DNA from: Chromatiaceae bacterium
Lineage (GTDB): Bacteria; Pseudomonadota; Gammaproteobacteria; Chromatiales; Chromatiaceae
NCBI GenBank assembly: GCA_016880695.1
Contig: JAEHCY010000363.1
Location: 1-6,656 of the forward strand
Direction of reading: 5' to 3'
DNA: 6,656 nt
Every line of letters begins with the position of its first letter. Within the stretch, counting starts at the first letter, position 1. A program made the position numbers and the translations under genes. The notes below the pieces were generated by a model. That model worked only from the letters and a program-made list of their open reading frames with translations, did not search any database and was not told the DNA's origin. Of the stretch, positions 1-6,451 are shown one piece after another.

Positions 1-67
1 GAAGATCTTGTCGCAACCAGACCAGGGTGGTTTGCTGGGGGGGCACGGCGACTCCTGCAAGCAGTGC

Positions 68-96
68 TTGCCAATAATTTCAGCGTTAAGGATATT
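68..96 (+). promoter_or_regulatory. Candidate sigma70 promoter for sucAB, overlapped by a dyad
   Basis: The -35 box TTGCCA (68-73) matches the consensus at 5 of 6 bases. A 17-base spacer leads to GATATT (91-96), which matches the -10 consensus at 4 of 6. Transcription would start near 103 and give a leader of about 190 bases before sucA. A perfect 7-bp inverted repeat, GCCAATA (70-76) and TATTGGC (93-99), overlaps both boxes, which is the placement expected of a repressor or activator site. This is inferred from sequence only; a weaker alternative (TTGTGC 231-236, N17, AATGAT 254-259) lies closer to the gene. Confidence 0.45.
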
Positions 97-177
97 GGCG
101 ATTGCCGCGGTCGCCCATGAGGCCATCGCTGCCTGGATCCGGTCGAGGGGGTTGCGCGACCCGCCTGCTCGGGAGGG

Positions 178-199
178 GTGCCAGGGAGGAATTTGGCAC
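178..199. promoter_or_regulatory. Dyad GTGCCA-N10-TGGCAC in the sucA leader
   Basis: Perfect 6-bp arms (178-183 and 194-199) are separated by 10 bases, giving a 22-bp site of the size bound by many dimeric regulators. It lies downstream of the proposed distal promoter and upstream of the weaker proximal one. The right arm also resembles a sigma54 -24 element, but the -12 element is imperfect, so I do not call a sigma54 promoter. The regulator is unknown, and 6-bp arms can arise by chance. Confidence 0.2.
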
Positions 200-246
200 A
201 GTGATTCCGACCTGACGGGAGACGATGTCCTTGTGCTAACATTGGG

Positions 247-261
247 CAATCAAAATGATTG
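247..261. promoter_or_regulatory. AT-rich palindrome CAATCA-AAA-TGATTG before sucA
   Basis: A perfect 6-bp dyad with a 3-base centre stands out as AT-rich in a GC-rich region, 31 bases ahead of the sucA start. It covers the weak proximal -10 candidate AATGAT (254-259), so a protein bound here could block that promoter. It does not match the FNR box (TTGAT-N4-ATCAA), because the half-sites point the other way. The binding factor is unknown. Confidence 0.25.
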
Positions 262-265
262 ATAC

Positions 266-286
266 CCTCAAAAACACCTCTTGAGG
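266..286 (+). promoter_or_regulatory. Hairpin that would pair with the sucA ribosome binding site
   Basis: CCTCAA (266-271) is the exact complement of TTGAGG (281-286), with a 9-base loop. The right arm contains the sucA Shine-Dalgarno sequence GAGG (283-286), which lies 6 bases before the ATG. A second, shorter pairing is possible between ACCT (276-279) and AGGT (284-287). In the mRNA either pairing would hide the ribosome binding site. The stem is short and regulation through it is only an inference. Confidence 0.3.
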
Positions 287-292
287 TAAGCC

Positions 293-3148
293 ATGAGCGC
301 GCTGATCGAACAATTCAAGCTCTCCTCCGGCCTCTACGGCGGCAACGCCGCCTTCATCGAAGATCTCTACGAGCGCTTCCTCCAGGATCCCACCGGTGTC
401 CCGGCAGCCTGGCGCGAACGCTTCTATGCCATGCATCAGGAGGCGGCCAACGAGGTGCCCCATGCGCCGATCCGGGAGAATTTCGTCCGGCTTGCCCGGG
501 AAAGGCGCTTCGAGATCGGCGTGCGCTCCGCCGAGGGGCTGACGCCGGTCGCCGCGGAGAAGCAGGCCGTGGTGCTTCGGCTGATCAACAGTTACCGTTA
601 CCGCGGACACCAGGCCGCCAACCTCGATGCTCTGCACCTTGGCGAGCGGCCCATCGTGCCCGATCTCGACCTCGCCTTCCACAACCTCACCCAGGACGAC
701 ATGGGGCGGGTGTTCCACACCGGCTCCCTCTACGCCCCCGACCGCATGGCACTCAAGGACATCTACGCCTTGATCAACGAGGTGTACACCGGGAGTGTGG
801 GCTCGGAGTACATGCACATCACCGACACCCGCGAGAAGCGCTGGATCCAGAAGCGCCTGGAGGGTTACCGGTGTCGGCCATCGATCGAGGCGGAGGGCAA
901 GCGCTGGATTCTGACCATGCTCACCGCCGCCGAGGGTATGGAGCGCTATCTGCATACCCGCTACGTGGGCCAGAAACGCTTCTCCCTGGAAGGGGGCGAG
1001 AGCCTCATGCCCATGCTCGATGAGCTGGTGCAGCGGGCCGGCAGCCAGGGTGTGGAAGAGCTCGTCATCGGCATGGCCCACCGGGGTCGTCTCAACGTGC
1101 TCATCAACCTGCTAGGCAAGCCACCGGGGGAGCTGTTCAAGGAGTTCGAGGGCAAGGTGGATATCGAGGCGCGCCAGATGGCGGGCGACGTCAAGTATCA
1201 CCAGGGCTATTCCGCCGACATCCCCACCCCCGGCGGTCCGGTCCATGTGACCCTCGGGTTCAATCCGTCACACCTGGAGATCGTGGACCCGGTCATCGAA
1301 GGGTCGGTGCGCGCGCGTCAGGAGCGCCGCCGCGACGCCGAGCGCGAGAAAGTGCTGCCGGTGCTGATTCATGGCGACTCGGCGTTTGCCGGCCAGGGGG
1401 TGGTGATGGAGACCCTCAACCTGTCCCAGACTCGCGGCTATGGCACCGGCGGGACGGTGCACATCATCATCAATAATCAAATCGGCTTCACCACCAGCAA
1501 TCCGCTGGACACCCGGTCGACGCTCTACTGCACCGATGTCGCCAAGATGGTGCAGGCGCCGGTGTTTCATGTGAACGGGGACGACCCCGAGGCGGTGATC
1601 TTCGTGACCCGTGTCGCGCTCGATTTTCGCCGCGAGTTCCACAAGGACGTGATCATCGACATGGTCTGCTACCGCCGCCATGGCCATAACGAGGCAGACG
1701 AGCCGGCGGTGACGCAACCGGTGATGTACCACAAGATCCGGTCCCACCCAACGGTGCGGGCAATCTATGCCGGGCAGCTGGTCGACGAAGGCGTGATCAG
1801 CGATGCGGATGCCAAGCGCATGCAGGATGAGTACCGCGCGGCCATCGAGAATGGCCAGGCGGTACCCCGTGCCGTGCAGCGTGGCCTTCCGCACCCCTTC
1901 GCGGTGGACTGGTCGCCCTACAAGGGCATCGGCTGGGACCATCCCACCGACACCCGTTTTCCGCGCGAGCGCCTGCAGGAGCTGGCGCTCAAACTGTTGG
2001 AGGTGCCACCCGGTTTCGAGCTGCATGCTCGGCTGGAGAAGATCTGGTCGGAGCGCCGCAAGATGGCGACGGGTGATCAGATGGCGGACTGGGGCTTTGC
2101 CGAGGTCTTGGCCTACGCAACCCTGGTCGATGGCGGGTATCCGGTGCGCCTTTCCGGCCAGGACAGCGGGCGGGGCACCTTCTTCCATCGCCACGTCGTG
2201 CTCCACAACCAGGTGGACGGGGCCACCTACGTGCCCTTGCAGTACCTGAAGGCGGATCAGGTGGAGTTCCTGGTCATCGACTCGGTCCTCTCCGAGGAGG
2301 CCGTGCTTGCCTACGAGTACGGCTACGCTACCGCTGAGCCCAACACCCTGACCCTGTGGGAGGCCCAGTTCGGCGACTTCGCCAATGGGGCCCAGGTGGT
2401 GATCGACCAGTTCATCACCTCCGCCGAGACCAAGTGGCGCCTGCTCTGCGGGCTCGTCATGCTGCTGCCCCACGGGCTCGAAGGGCAGGGCGCGGAGCAT
2501 TCATCCGCGCGCCTGGAGCGCTATCTCCAGCTCTGTGCCGAGCACAACATCCAGGTCTGCGTGCCCACCTCCCCGGCGCAGATGTTCCACCTGCTGCGGC
2601 GGCAGATGATCCGCCCCTACCGCAAACCACTCGTGGTGATGACGCCCAAGAGCCTGCTACGGCATCGGCTTGCCACCTCCTCGCTGGAGGAGCTCGCGGA
2701 AGGGCATTTTCAGCCACTGATCGGCGAGGTCGAGCCACTCGATCCTGCCAAGGTCGAGCGGGTGGTTTTGTGCTCCGGCAAGGTCTATTACGAACTCCTC
2801 GAAGCGCGCCGCGCCCGGGGATTGCAGAACGTCGCCCTGATGCGGCTCGAGCAGGTCTACCCCTTCCCTAACAAGGATTTCGATGCGGCGATGGAACCTT
2901 TCAGTCGCGCCAAGGAGATCATCTGGTGCCAGGAAGAGCCGCAGAATCAGGGTGCCTGGGATCTGGTCAAGTACCGTCTGAACGACTTGGTCCACGCAGG
3001 AAAACAGATATACTTTGTCGGCCGCCCGGCGTCCGCGGCCCCCGCGGTTGGCTACCTCGCCGTGCACCTAAAACAACAAGAGCGGTTGATCAATGAGGCC
3101 CTCAGCGGCCGCATTAACCCGCTACAGAACCGAAGGATTCCCCTATGA
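293..3148 (+). CDS. sucA: 2-oxoglutarate dehydrogenase E1 component
   Basis: This is the thiamine-diphosphate-dependent E1 subunit, which decarboxylates 2-oxoglutarate and passes the succinyl group to the lipoyl arm of SucB in the cytosolic TCA-cycle complex. It has 951 residues, close to the 933 of E. coli SucA. In order it shows the short E1 N-terminal segment (about 5-45, with [12 protein letters not shown]), the [10 protein letters not shown] motif (263-272), KYHQGYS (301-307), [19 protein letters not shown] (361-379), and the cofactor-binding stretch from NGDDPEA (428-434) to [11 protein letters not shown] (461-471). The transketolase-like pyrimidine domain follows, with [14 protein letters not shown] (621-634), [11 protein letters not shown] (690-700) and [15 protein letters not shown] (726-740), then the C-terminal domain ending in NRRIPL. 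The ATG is chosen because GAGG lies 6 bases upstream and the N-terminus aligns with the family. All recognised motifs are intact. The stop overlaps the sucB start (ATGA), which suggests translational coupling. Confidence 0.97.
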   Translation: MSALIEQFKLSSGLYGGNAAFIEDLYERFLQDPTGVPAAWRERFYAMHQEAANEVPHAPIRENFVRLARERRFEIGVRSAEGLTPVAAEKQAVVLRLINSYRYRGHQAANLDALHLGERPIVPDLDLAFHNLTQDDMGRVFHTGSLYAPDRMALKDIYALINEVYTGSVGSEYMHITDTREKRWIQKRLEGYRCRPSIEAEGKRWILTMLTAAEGMERYLHTRYVGQKRFSLEGGESLMPMLDELVQRAGSQGVEELVIGMAHRGRLNVLINLLGKPPGELFKEFEGKVDIEARQMAGDVKYHQGYSADIPTPGGPVHVTLGFNPSHLEIVDPVIEGSVRARQERRRDAEREKVLPVLIHGDSAFAGQGVVMETLNLSQTRGYGTGGTVHIIINNQIGFTTSNPLDTRSTLYCTDVAKMVQAPVFHVNGDDPEAVIFVTRVALDFRREFHKDVIIDMVCYRRHGHNEADEPAVTQPVMYHKIRSHPTVRAIYAGQLVDEGVISDADAKRMQDEYRAAIENGQAVPRAVQRGLPHPFAVDWSPYKGIGWDHPTDTRFPRERLQELALKLLEVPPGFELHARLEKIWSERRKMATGDQMADWGFAEVLAYATLVDGGYPVRLSGQDSGRGTFFHRHVVLHNQVDGATYVPLQYLKADQVEFLVIDSVLSEEAVLAYEYGYATAEPNTLTLWEAQFGDFANGAQVVIDQFITSAETKWRLLCGLVMLLPHGLEGQGAEHSSARLERYLQLCAEHNIQVCVPTSPAQMFHLLRRQMIRPYRKPLVVMTPKSLLRHRLATSSLEELAEGHFQPLIGEVEPLDPAKVERVVLCSGKVYYELLEARRARGLQNVALMRLEQVYPFPNKDFDAAMEPFSRAKEIIWCQEEPQNQGAWDLVKYRLNDLVHAGKQIYFVGRPASAAPAVGYLAVHLKQQERLINEALSGRINPLQNRRIPL

Positions 3149-4392
3149 CCAACGAGGTGCGTGTTCCCACTCTGCCGGAATCGGTTGCCGATGCCACCGT
3201 GCTCACCTGGCACAAGAAGCCGGGCGAGGCGGTGCGTCAAGACGAGAACCTGGTCGATCTCGAAACGGACAAGGTGGTCCTGGAAGTCCCCTCGCCGGCG
3301 TCGGGGGTTTTGAGGGAGATCCTGCGTCGGGAAGGGGAGGTGGTGGGCGCCAACGAGGTTCTGGCGATCGTCGAGGCGGGTGGCACCGCCAAGGGGCCCG
3401 CAGCCGCAGAACCGGCATCGGCCGCAAAGGCGGAGCCCAAGTCCGCCGCCGCGGCGCAGGCGGCACCCGGACCGGCGCCCGATGACAGCGTGCTCGCCCC
3501 CGGTGTGCGCCGGCTGGTCAAGGAGCTTAACGTCGACCCAGCCCAGGTCGAGGGTAGCGGAAAGGGTGGCCGAATCCTCAAGTCCGATGTCATGAAGTAC
3601 CTCGATGCCAAGGAGCAGAGCGAGCCCGAGCGGGACGTGGAAGCGGCGGTGCCCCAGTTGCAGGAACGCCCCCCCTTGGTGGGCGATGCCAATCGGCCCG
3701 AGCAGCGGGTTACCATGACCCGCTTGCGGGCGCGGATCGCCGAACGCCTGGTCCAGGCCCAGCAGACCGCGGCGATTCTCACCACCTTCAATGAGGTCAA
3801 CCTCCAAGCGGTCAACGAGATCCGCAGCCGCTACCGTGAGGGCTTCGAGAAGAAGCACGGGGTGCGTCTCGGCTTCATGTCCTTCTTCATCAAGGCAGTG
3901 GTGGAGGCGCTGCAGCAGTTCCCCATCATCAACGCCTCCGTGGATGGCCAGGACATCCTCTATCACGGCTACTACGATATCGGGGTGGCGGTGAGCAGCC
4001 CACGCGGGCTGGTGGTGCCGATCCTCAAGAACTGTGACCAGCTCAGCTTCGGCGAGATCGAGAAGGCGATCATGGACTTCGGCCAGCGGGCCCGCGAGGG
4101 TGGGCTAAGCTACGAAGATCTCAGCGGTGGCACCTTCACCATCACCAACGGCGGGGTGTTCGGGTCCCTATTGTCCACCCCGATCCTCAATCCGCCCCAG
4201 AGCGCCATCCTCGGCATGCACAAGGTCCAGGACCGGCCGATGGTGGAGAACGGTCAGATTCTGATCCGGCCCATGATGTATCTCGCGCTCTCCTACGATC
4301 ACCGGATCATCGACGGGCGCGATGCGGTGTCGTTCCTGGTCACCGTCAAGCAGGGGCTGGAGGATCCGGCCCGGCTACTGCTCGGGGTCTAA
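3145..4392 (+). CDS. sucB: Dihydrolipoyllysine succinyltransferase (2-oxoglutarate dehydrogenase E2)
   Basis: This E2 core enzyme accepts the succinyl group from SucA on its lipoyl arm and transfers it to CoA, giving succinyl-CoA. It has 415 residues, against about 405 in E. coli. The single lipoyl domain (about 3-78) carries the lipoylated lysine K43 in [12 protein letters not shown]. An Ala/Pro/Lys-rich flexible linker follows (about 80-113), then the peripheral subunit-binding domain (about 116-153, [16 protein letters not shown]...[15 protein letters not shown]), a second linker and the catalytic domain (about 187-415). The active-site motif [12 protein letters not shown] holds H386 and D390. 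The Shine-Dalgarno AAGGA (3133-3137) lies 7 bases before the ATG, and the start overlaps the sucA stop. The subunit-binding domain should recruit an E3, but no lpd gene follows; the next gene is a convergent DUF99 gene 8 bases away. A PDH or BCKDH E2 is less likely given SucA next door. Confidence 0.97.
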   Translation: MTNEVRVPTLPESVADATVLTWHKKPGEAVRQDENLVDLETDKVVLEVPSPASGVLREILRREGEVVGANEVLAIVEAGGTAKGPAAAEPASAAKAEPKSAAAAQAAPGPAPDDSVLAPGVRRLVKELNVDPAQVEGSGKGGRILKSDVMKYLDAKEQSEPERDVEAAVPQLQERPPLVGDANRPEQRVTMTRLRARIAERLVQAQQTAAILTTFNEVNLQAVNEIRSRYREGFEKKHGVRLGFMSFFIKAVVEALQQFPIINASVDGQDILYHGYYDIGVAVSSPRGLVVPILKNCDQLSFGEIEKAIMDFGQRAREGGLSYEDLSGGTFTITNGGVFGSLLSTPILNPPQSAILGMHKVQDRPMVENGQILIRPMMYLALSYDHRIIDGRDAVSFLVTVKQGLEDPARLLLGV

Positions 4393-4400
4393 CCGCAGGC

Positions 4401-4967
4401 TCAGACCCGCTGCCGGCTCGGCAGCGGGGCGATCCCCCCCGCGATCAGGTGGGCGGTACGCAGCGGCTCGGGGATCCGGCCGTGCACCGCCAGCCGGCGG
4501 ATCAGCTGCTCGGCCTCCGCGAGGTTGAGTCCCACGCGCTGCACGTAGACATCGGCCAGCGACTCGGGGATCCCCGCACGCTCCACTAGCCGCCACTTGC
4601 GCCGCCCCCCCGGTACCGAGCCGAGCAGGGCGCGGCGGATGGCCGCGAGGTCGGGTTCACGCCGGGTCAGGGTGAGTACCGGCAGGCCGAGCCGTTGTGC
4701 GAGCCCCCCGATGTCCACCACGTTGAAGCCCGCGAACGAGATACCCTGCAACAACACCACTTGAAGGTGCTGGCGGAAGCGACTGCCCTCGATCAGAGTG
4801 GCGACGGCGGTGGTGGCGTTGGCCCCATCGCGGCGCACCCGCCCCCGCAGAACCCCCTCCAGGCGGAGATCGGTGAACAGGGCGCCAATCAGGTCCACAT
4901 CCCCGCGGTGCTCGGGGCGAAAGGGTCCATCGTCGAACCCGACCACGTGACTCAGGGCGCGGGACAC
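4401..4967 (-). CDS. DUF99 (UPF0215) family protein, endonuclease V-like fold
   Basis: This 188-residue protein matches the DUF99 pattern: GFDDGPF (10-16), GANATTAVATLIEGSRF (48-64), LLQGISFAGFNVVDI (72-86), LPVLTLTRREPDLAAIRRAL (95-114), VYVQRVGL (140-147) and HGRIPEPLRTAHLIAGGI (162-179). The family is best known from archaea, is related in structure to endonuclease V (RNase H-like fold), and has no established function that I know of. D12 or D13 sits where endonuclease V has its first catalytic aspartate. Q74 sits near the position of the endonuclease V DGxG aspartate, so nuclease activity should not be assumed. There is no signal peptide or membrane segment, so it is probably cytosolic. 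The GTG start (4967) is the only good start after an in-frame stop 12 codons upstream. It has a weak GGTGA 4 bases before it and lies inside a small upstream ORF. Codon use looks like that of its neighbours, so there is no sign of recent transfer. Confidence 0.85.
   Translation of the reverse strand: MSRALSHVVGFDDGPFRPEHRGDVDLIGALFTDLRLEGVLRGRVRRDGANATTAVATLIEGSRFRQHLQVVLLQGISFAGFNVVDIGGLAQRLGLPVLTLTRREPDLAAIRRALLGSVPGGRRKWRLVERAGIPESLADVYVQRVGLNLAEAEQLIRRLAVHGRIPEPLRTAHLIAGGIAPLPSRQRV
4406..4428. terminator. Hairpin at the sucB/DUF99 convergence, possible bidirectional terminator
   Basis: CCCGCTGCCG (4406-4415) and CGGCAGCGGG (4419-4428) form a perfect 10-bp GC-rich stem with a 3-base loop, 13 bases after the sucB stop codon. 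It lies inside the last codons of the DUF99 gene on the other strand. Its placement between converging genes fits a terminator for sucAB, but no T-tract follows on either strand, so it is not a canonical intrinsic terminator. It might instead stabilise the sucAB mRNA 3' end or act with Rho. Confidence 0.4.
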
Positions 4968-5059
4968 GGTTTCACCGCAAAAGGGGGTGGCCTCTCCGCC
5001 TCATGCGCCTTGGCGCTGGGTCGCCGTCGGCCTCCGCTCACCCAAATCTCGGCCTTCAT
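4952..5059 (-). CDS. Possible 35-residue leader ORF overlapping the DUF99 start
   Basis: An ATG at 5059 is preceded by GGAGGA with a 7-base spacer, by far the best ribosome binding site on this strand in the region. The ORF runs 35 codons (begins MKAEIWVSGGRRRPSAKAHE, ends VKPCPAP) and stops 16 bases inside the DUF99 gene in another frame. The product is basic and proline-rich, has no membrane segment, and matches no family I recognise. Ribosomes finishing it would stop close to the weak DUF99 GTG, which would explain how that start is used (translational coupling). It may instead be only a translation-initiation device, or a chance ORF. Confidence 0.4.
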   Translation of the reverse strand: MKAEIWVSGGRRRPSAKAHEAERPPPFAVKPCPAP

Positions 5060-5089
5060 CCTGGATTCCTCCGTTACCGGTTGCCAACT

Positions 5090-5197
5090 CCCCTCGATAC
5101 GGCCGCTACAGGGCCGCCGAGTGGCGAGCGGCACTTATCCGCGGGGTGGGAATCCGTTCGCCCCAGACGGCCTGGCCCAGCAAGGCGTATCGAGCGG
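5090..5197. repeat. Inverted pair of 12-mers CGTATCGAGSGG flanking 84 bases
   Basis: CGTATCGAGCGG on the plus strand (5186-5197) and CGTATCGAGGGG on the minus strand (5101-5090) match at 11 of 12 bases, including a perfect 9-bp core. They point in opposite directions, one toward each divergent gene, which is the layout expected for paired binding sites of one regulator. The spacing of 84 bases makes a simple RNA hairpin less likely. No known regulator motif is recognised. Confidence 0.3.
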
Positions 5198-5231
5198 CTC
5201 GGTGGTTGCCACCGCGGTTTCTGGGCTCATT

Positions 5232-5261
5232 TTAGCGCGGAGGTCGGGCCGGCCTTAGAAT
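5232..5261 (+). promoter_or_regulatory. Weak candidate promoter for the exporter operon
   Basis: TAGAAT (5256-5261) matches the sigma70 -10 consensus at 5 of 6 bases and would start a transcript near 5268, about 32 bases before the adaptor ATG. The -35 region is poor: the best option is TTAGCG (5232-5237) with an 18-base spacer. A promoter like this would need an activator, and the 12-mer at 5186-5197 lies upstream at a suitable distance. Confidence 0.3.
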
Positions 5262-5299
5262 GGGCCTTGCTCCCTGGTTGCCGATCGGCGAGACCCAGA

Positions 5300-6451
5300 A
5301 TGCGGCGCGCCTTCACGTACCTGTTGATCCCTGTCCTCGTCGGTGTCGGCGCCCTTGTCTGGTGGGTGCTGACCCGACCGACGCCCGTGGGGGTACGGGT
5401 GGCGGCCGCCGAGGTGGGGCTGGTCGAGCAGACCGTCGCCAACACCCGGGCGGGTACTCTCAAGGCTTGCCGCCGCTCCAGGCTCTCGACAAGCGTTGGT
5501 GGCCAGATCGCCCGGTTGAACGTGGGCGAAGGCGATCGGGTGGCGGCCGGGGCGGTGCTCCTCGAGCTGTGGAATCAGGATCTGGCGGCCCAGGTCACCC
5601 TGGCCGAGCGCGAGGCGCTGGCCGCCGATGCCCGCGCGCGCTCAGCCTGCCTGAGTGCCGAGAATGTGCACCGGGAGGCGGAGCGTCAGCGCAAGCTTCG
5701 CGGGCGTGGCATGACCTCGGAGGAGACCCTGGACCGATCCCTCACCACGGCCCAGGCCAGCCAGGCCGACTGCGACGCGGCCAAGGCTCAGGCCCGGGTA
5801 CAGGAGGCCCAGGTTGGGGTGGCCGAGGCCAATCTGGCCAAGACGCGGCTGCGCGCCCCCTTCCCCGGAGTCGTCGCCGAGGTGGCGGGCGAGCTCAACG
5901 AATATGCCACCCCTTCTCCGCCCGGCATTCCCACCCCACCCGCGGTTGACCTGATCGACGACACCTGCGTCTATATCTCGGCCCCGATCGATGAGGTGGA
6001 CGCCCCTCAGGTCAGCCTCGGTGATGTGGCCCGCGTCAGCCTCGACGCCTTTCGCAATCGCCGTTTCCTCGGCCGGGTGCGCCGTATCGCCCCCTACGTG
6101 CTCGACATTGAGAAACAGGCCCGCACCCTCGAGGTGGAGGTCGAGCTCACCGAACGACCGGAGCAGAGTAGGCTGCTGGCGGGCTACAGCGCGGATGTCG
6201 AGATCATCGTTGAACAACGCGACCAGGCCTTGCGCATTCCCACCGAGGCCGTCCAAGCCGAGGATCGGGTGTTGGTGCTCGATGCGGAGTCCGGGATGCT
6301 TGGGCAACGTCGCATCGAGACGGGCCTGCGCAATTGGGACTTCACCGAGGTGCGCGGCGGTCTGCAAGCCGGTGAGCGGGTGGTACTTTCCCTCGACCGC
6401 GAAGGGGTGAAGGACGGTGCCAGGGCGAGGGTCGAAGACCAGACCCGATGA
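5300..6451 (+). CDS. Periplasmic adaptor (membrane fusion protein) of a MacA-like exporter
   Basis: This 383-residue protein should link an inner-membrane ABC exporter to the outer membrane. An N-terminal signal anchor (about 4-24, FTYLLIPVLVGVGALVWWVL) places the rest in the periplasm. The first half of the lipoyl-like domain follows (GGQIARLNVGEGDRVAAGAVLLEL, 67-90), then a long alpha-helical hairpin (about 92-182, turn near RGRGM 134-138), the second lipoyl half (TRLRAPFPGVVAEV, 182-195), a beta-barrel (about 220-305, YISAPIDEVD 225-234) and a membrane-proximal domain to the end. The ATG at 5300 is chosen because the signal anchor begins there; the frame is open to 5003, but the extra residues look non-coding. 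The ribosome binding site is weak. C117 and C158 lie symmetrically on the two hairpin helices. The stop overlaps the ATPase start (ATGA). The HlyD/MacA family is clear; the exported substrate cannot be told. Confidence 0.88.
   Translation: MRRAFTYLLIPVLVGVGALVWWVLTRPTPVGVRVAAAEVGLVEQTVANTRAGTLKACRRSRLSTSVGGQIARLNVGEGDRVAAGAVLLELWNQDLAAQVTLAEREALAADARARSACLSAENVHREAERQRKLRGRGMTSEETLDRSLTTAQASQADCDAAKAQARVQEAQVGVAEANLAKTRLRAPFPGVVAEVAGELNEYATPSPPGIPTPPAVDLIDDTCVYISAPIDEVDAPQVSLGDVARVSLDAFRNRRFLGRVRRIAPYVLDIEKQARTLEVEVELTERPEQSRLLAGYSADVEIIVEQRDQALRIPTEAVQAEDRVLVLDAESGMLGQRRIETGLRNWDFTEVRGGLQAGERVVLSLDREGVKDGARARVEDQTR

Larger units (their letters stand above)
1..292. other. Non-coding leader upstream of sucA
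   Basis: No convincing gene lies here. Reading frames cross the region on both strands, but none resembles a protein I recognise, none has both a good start and a good ribosome binding site, and third-position GC is lower than in the genes that follow. The stretch is locally richer in A and T around 70-100 and 241-275, as expected of a promoter region. It contains a sigma70-like promoter, three dyads and a hairpin at the sucA ribosome binding site, each listed separately. The gene to the left lies outside the window, so it is not possible to say whether sucA is also read through from upstream, as happens with sdh genes in many proteobacteria. Confidence 0.6.
4968..5299. other. Divergent intergenic region between DUF99 and the exporter operon
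   Basis: This 332-base stretch separates the DUF99 gene (leftward) from the adaptor gene (rightward). Apart from the small leader ORF it holds no convincing gene. It contains an inverted pair of near-identical 12-mers (5090-5101 and 5186-5197), a small hairpin CGGTGG-TTG-CCACCG (5200-5214), an inverted repeat GCCGCT/AGCGGC (5102-5107, 5127-5132) and a weak rightward -10 box. I find no good leftward promoter for DUF99; a TAAAAT on the minus strand (around 5228-5233) lacks a recognisable -35. Confidence 0.6.

Noticed and set aside
1..126. Minus-strand ORF starting with ATG at 126 (MASWATAAIANILNAEIIGK...) and open to the window edge
   Set aside because: Only 42 codons are visible, with no clear ribosome binding site and no recognisable domain. 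It could be a divergent gene, but the window does not support calling it.
194..208. sigma54-like element TGGCAC-N5-TTCC
   Set aside because: The -12 element lacks the conserved GC (TTCC instead of TTGC), and the TGGCAC is better explained as an arm of the local dyad.
221..242. Four-codon mini-ORF ATG-TCC-TTG-TGC-TAA preceded by GGGAG in the sucA leader
   Set aside because: It is too short to judge, its spacing to the start is tight, and it carries no run of regulatory codons typical of attenuators.
8..262. 84-codon plus-strand ORF from a TTG in the sucA leader
   Set aside because: It has no ribosome binding site, resembles no family, and overlaps the promoter-like sequences. The open frame is expected in GC-rich DNA.
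236..2500. Long minus-strand ORFs antisense to sucA (236-1081 and 1268-2500)
   Set aside because: They mirror the strongly supported sucA frame, show the His/Leu/Gly/Val-rich make-up of antisense reading in GC-rich DNA, and match no family.
3052..3966. 304-codon minus-strand ORF antisense to sucB
   Set aside because: It is a shadow of sucB, which has complete E2 domains on the other strand.
5200..5214. Hairpin CGGTGG-TTG-CCACCG as a terminator
   Set aside because: The stem has only 6 bp, no gene ends just before it, and no T-tract follows directly. It is noted only as part of the intergenic region.
5003..5299. In-frame N-terminal extension of the adaptor by 99 codons
   Set aside because: The extra residues are low-information and Arg/Pro/Gly-rich. 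They would bury the signal anchor that begins at 5300 and would span the intergenic repeats.
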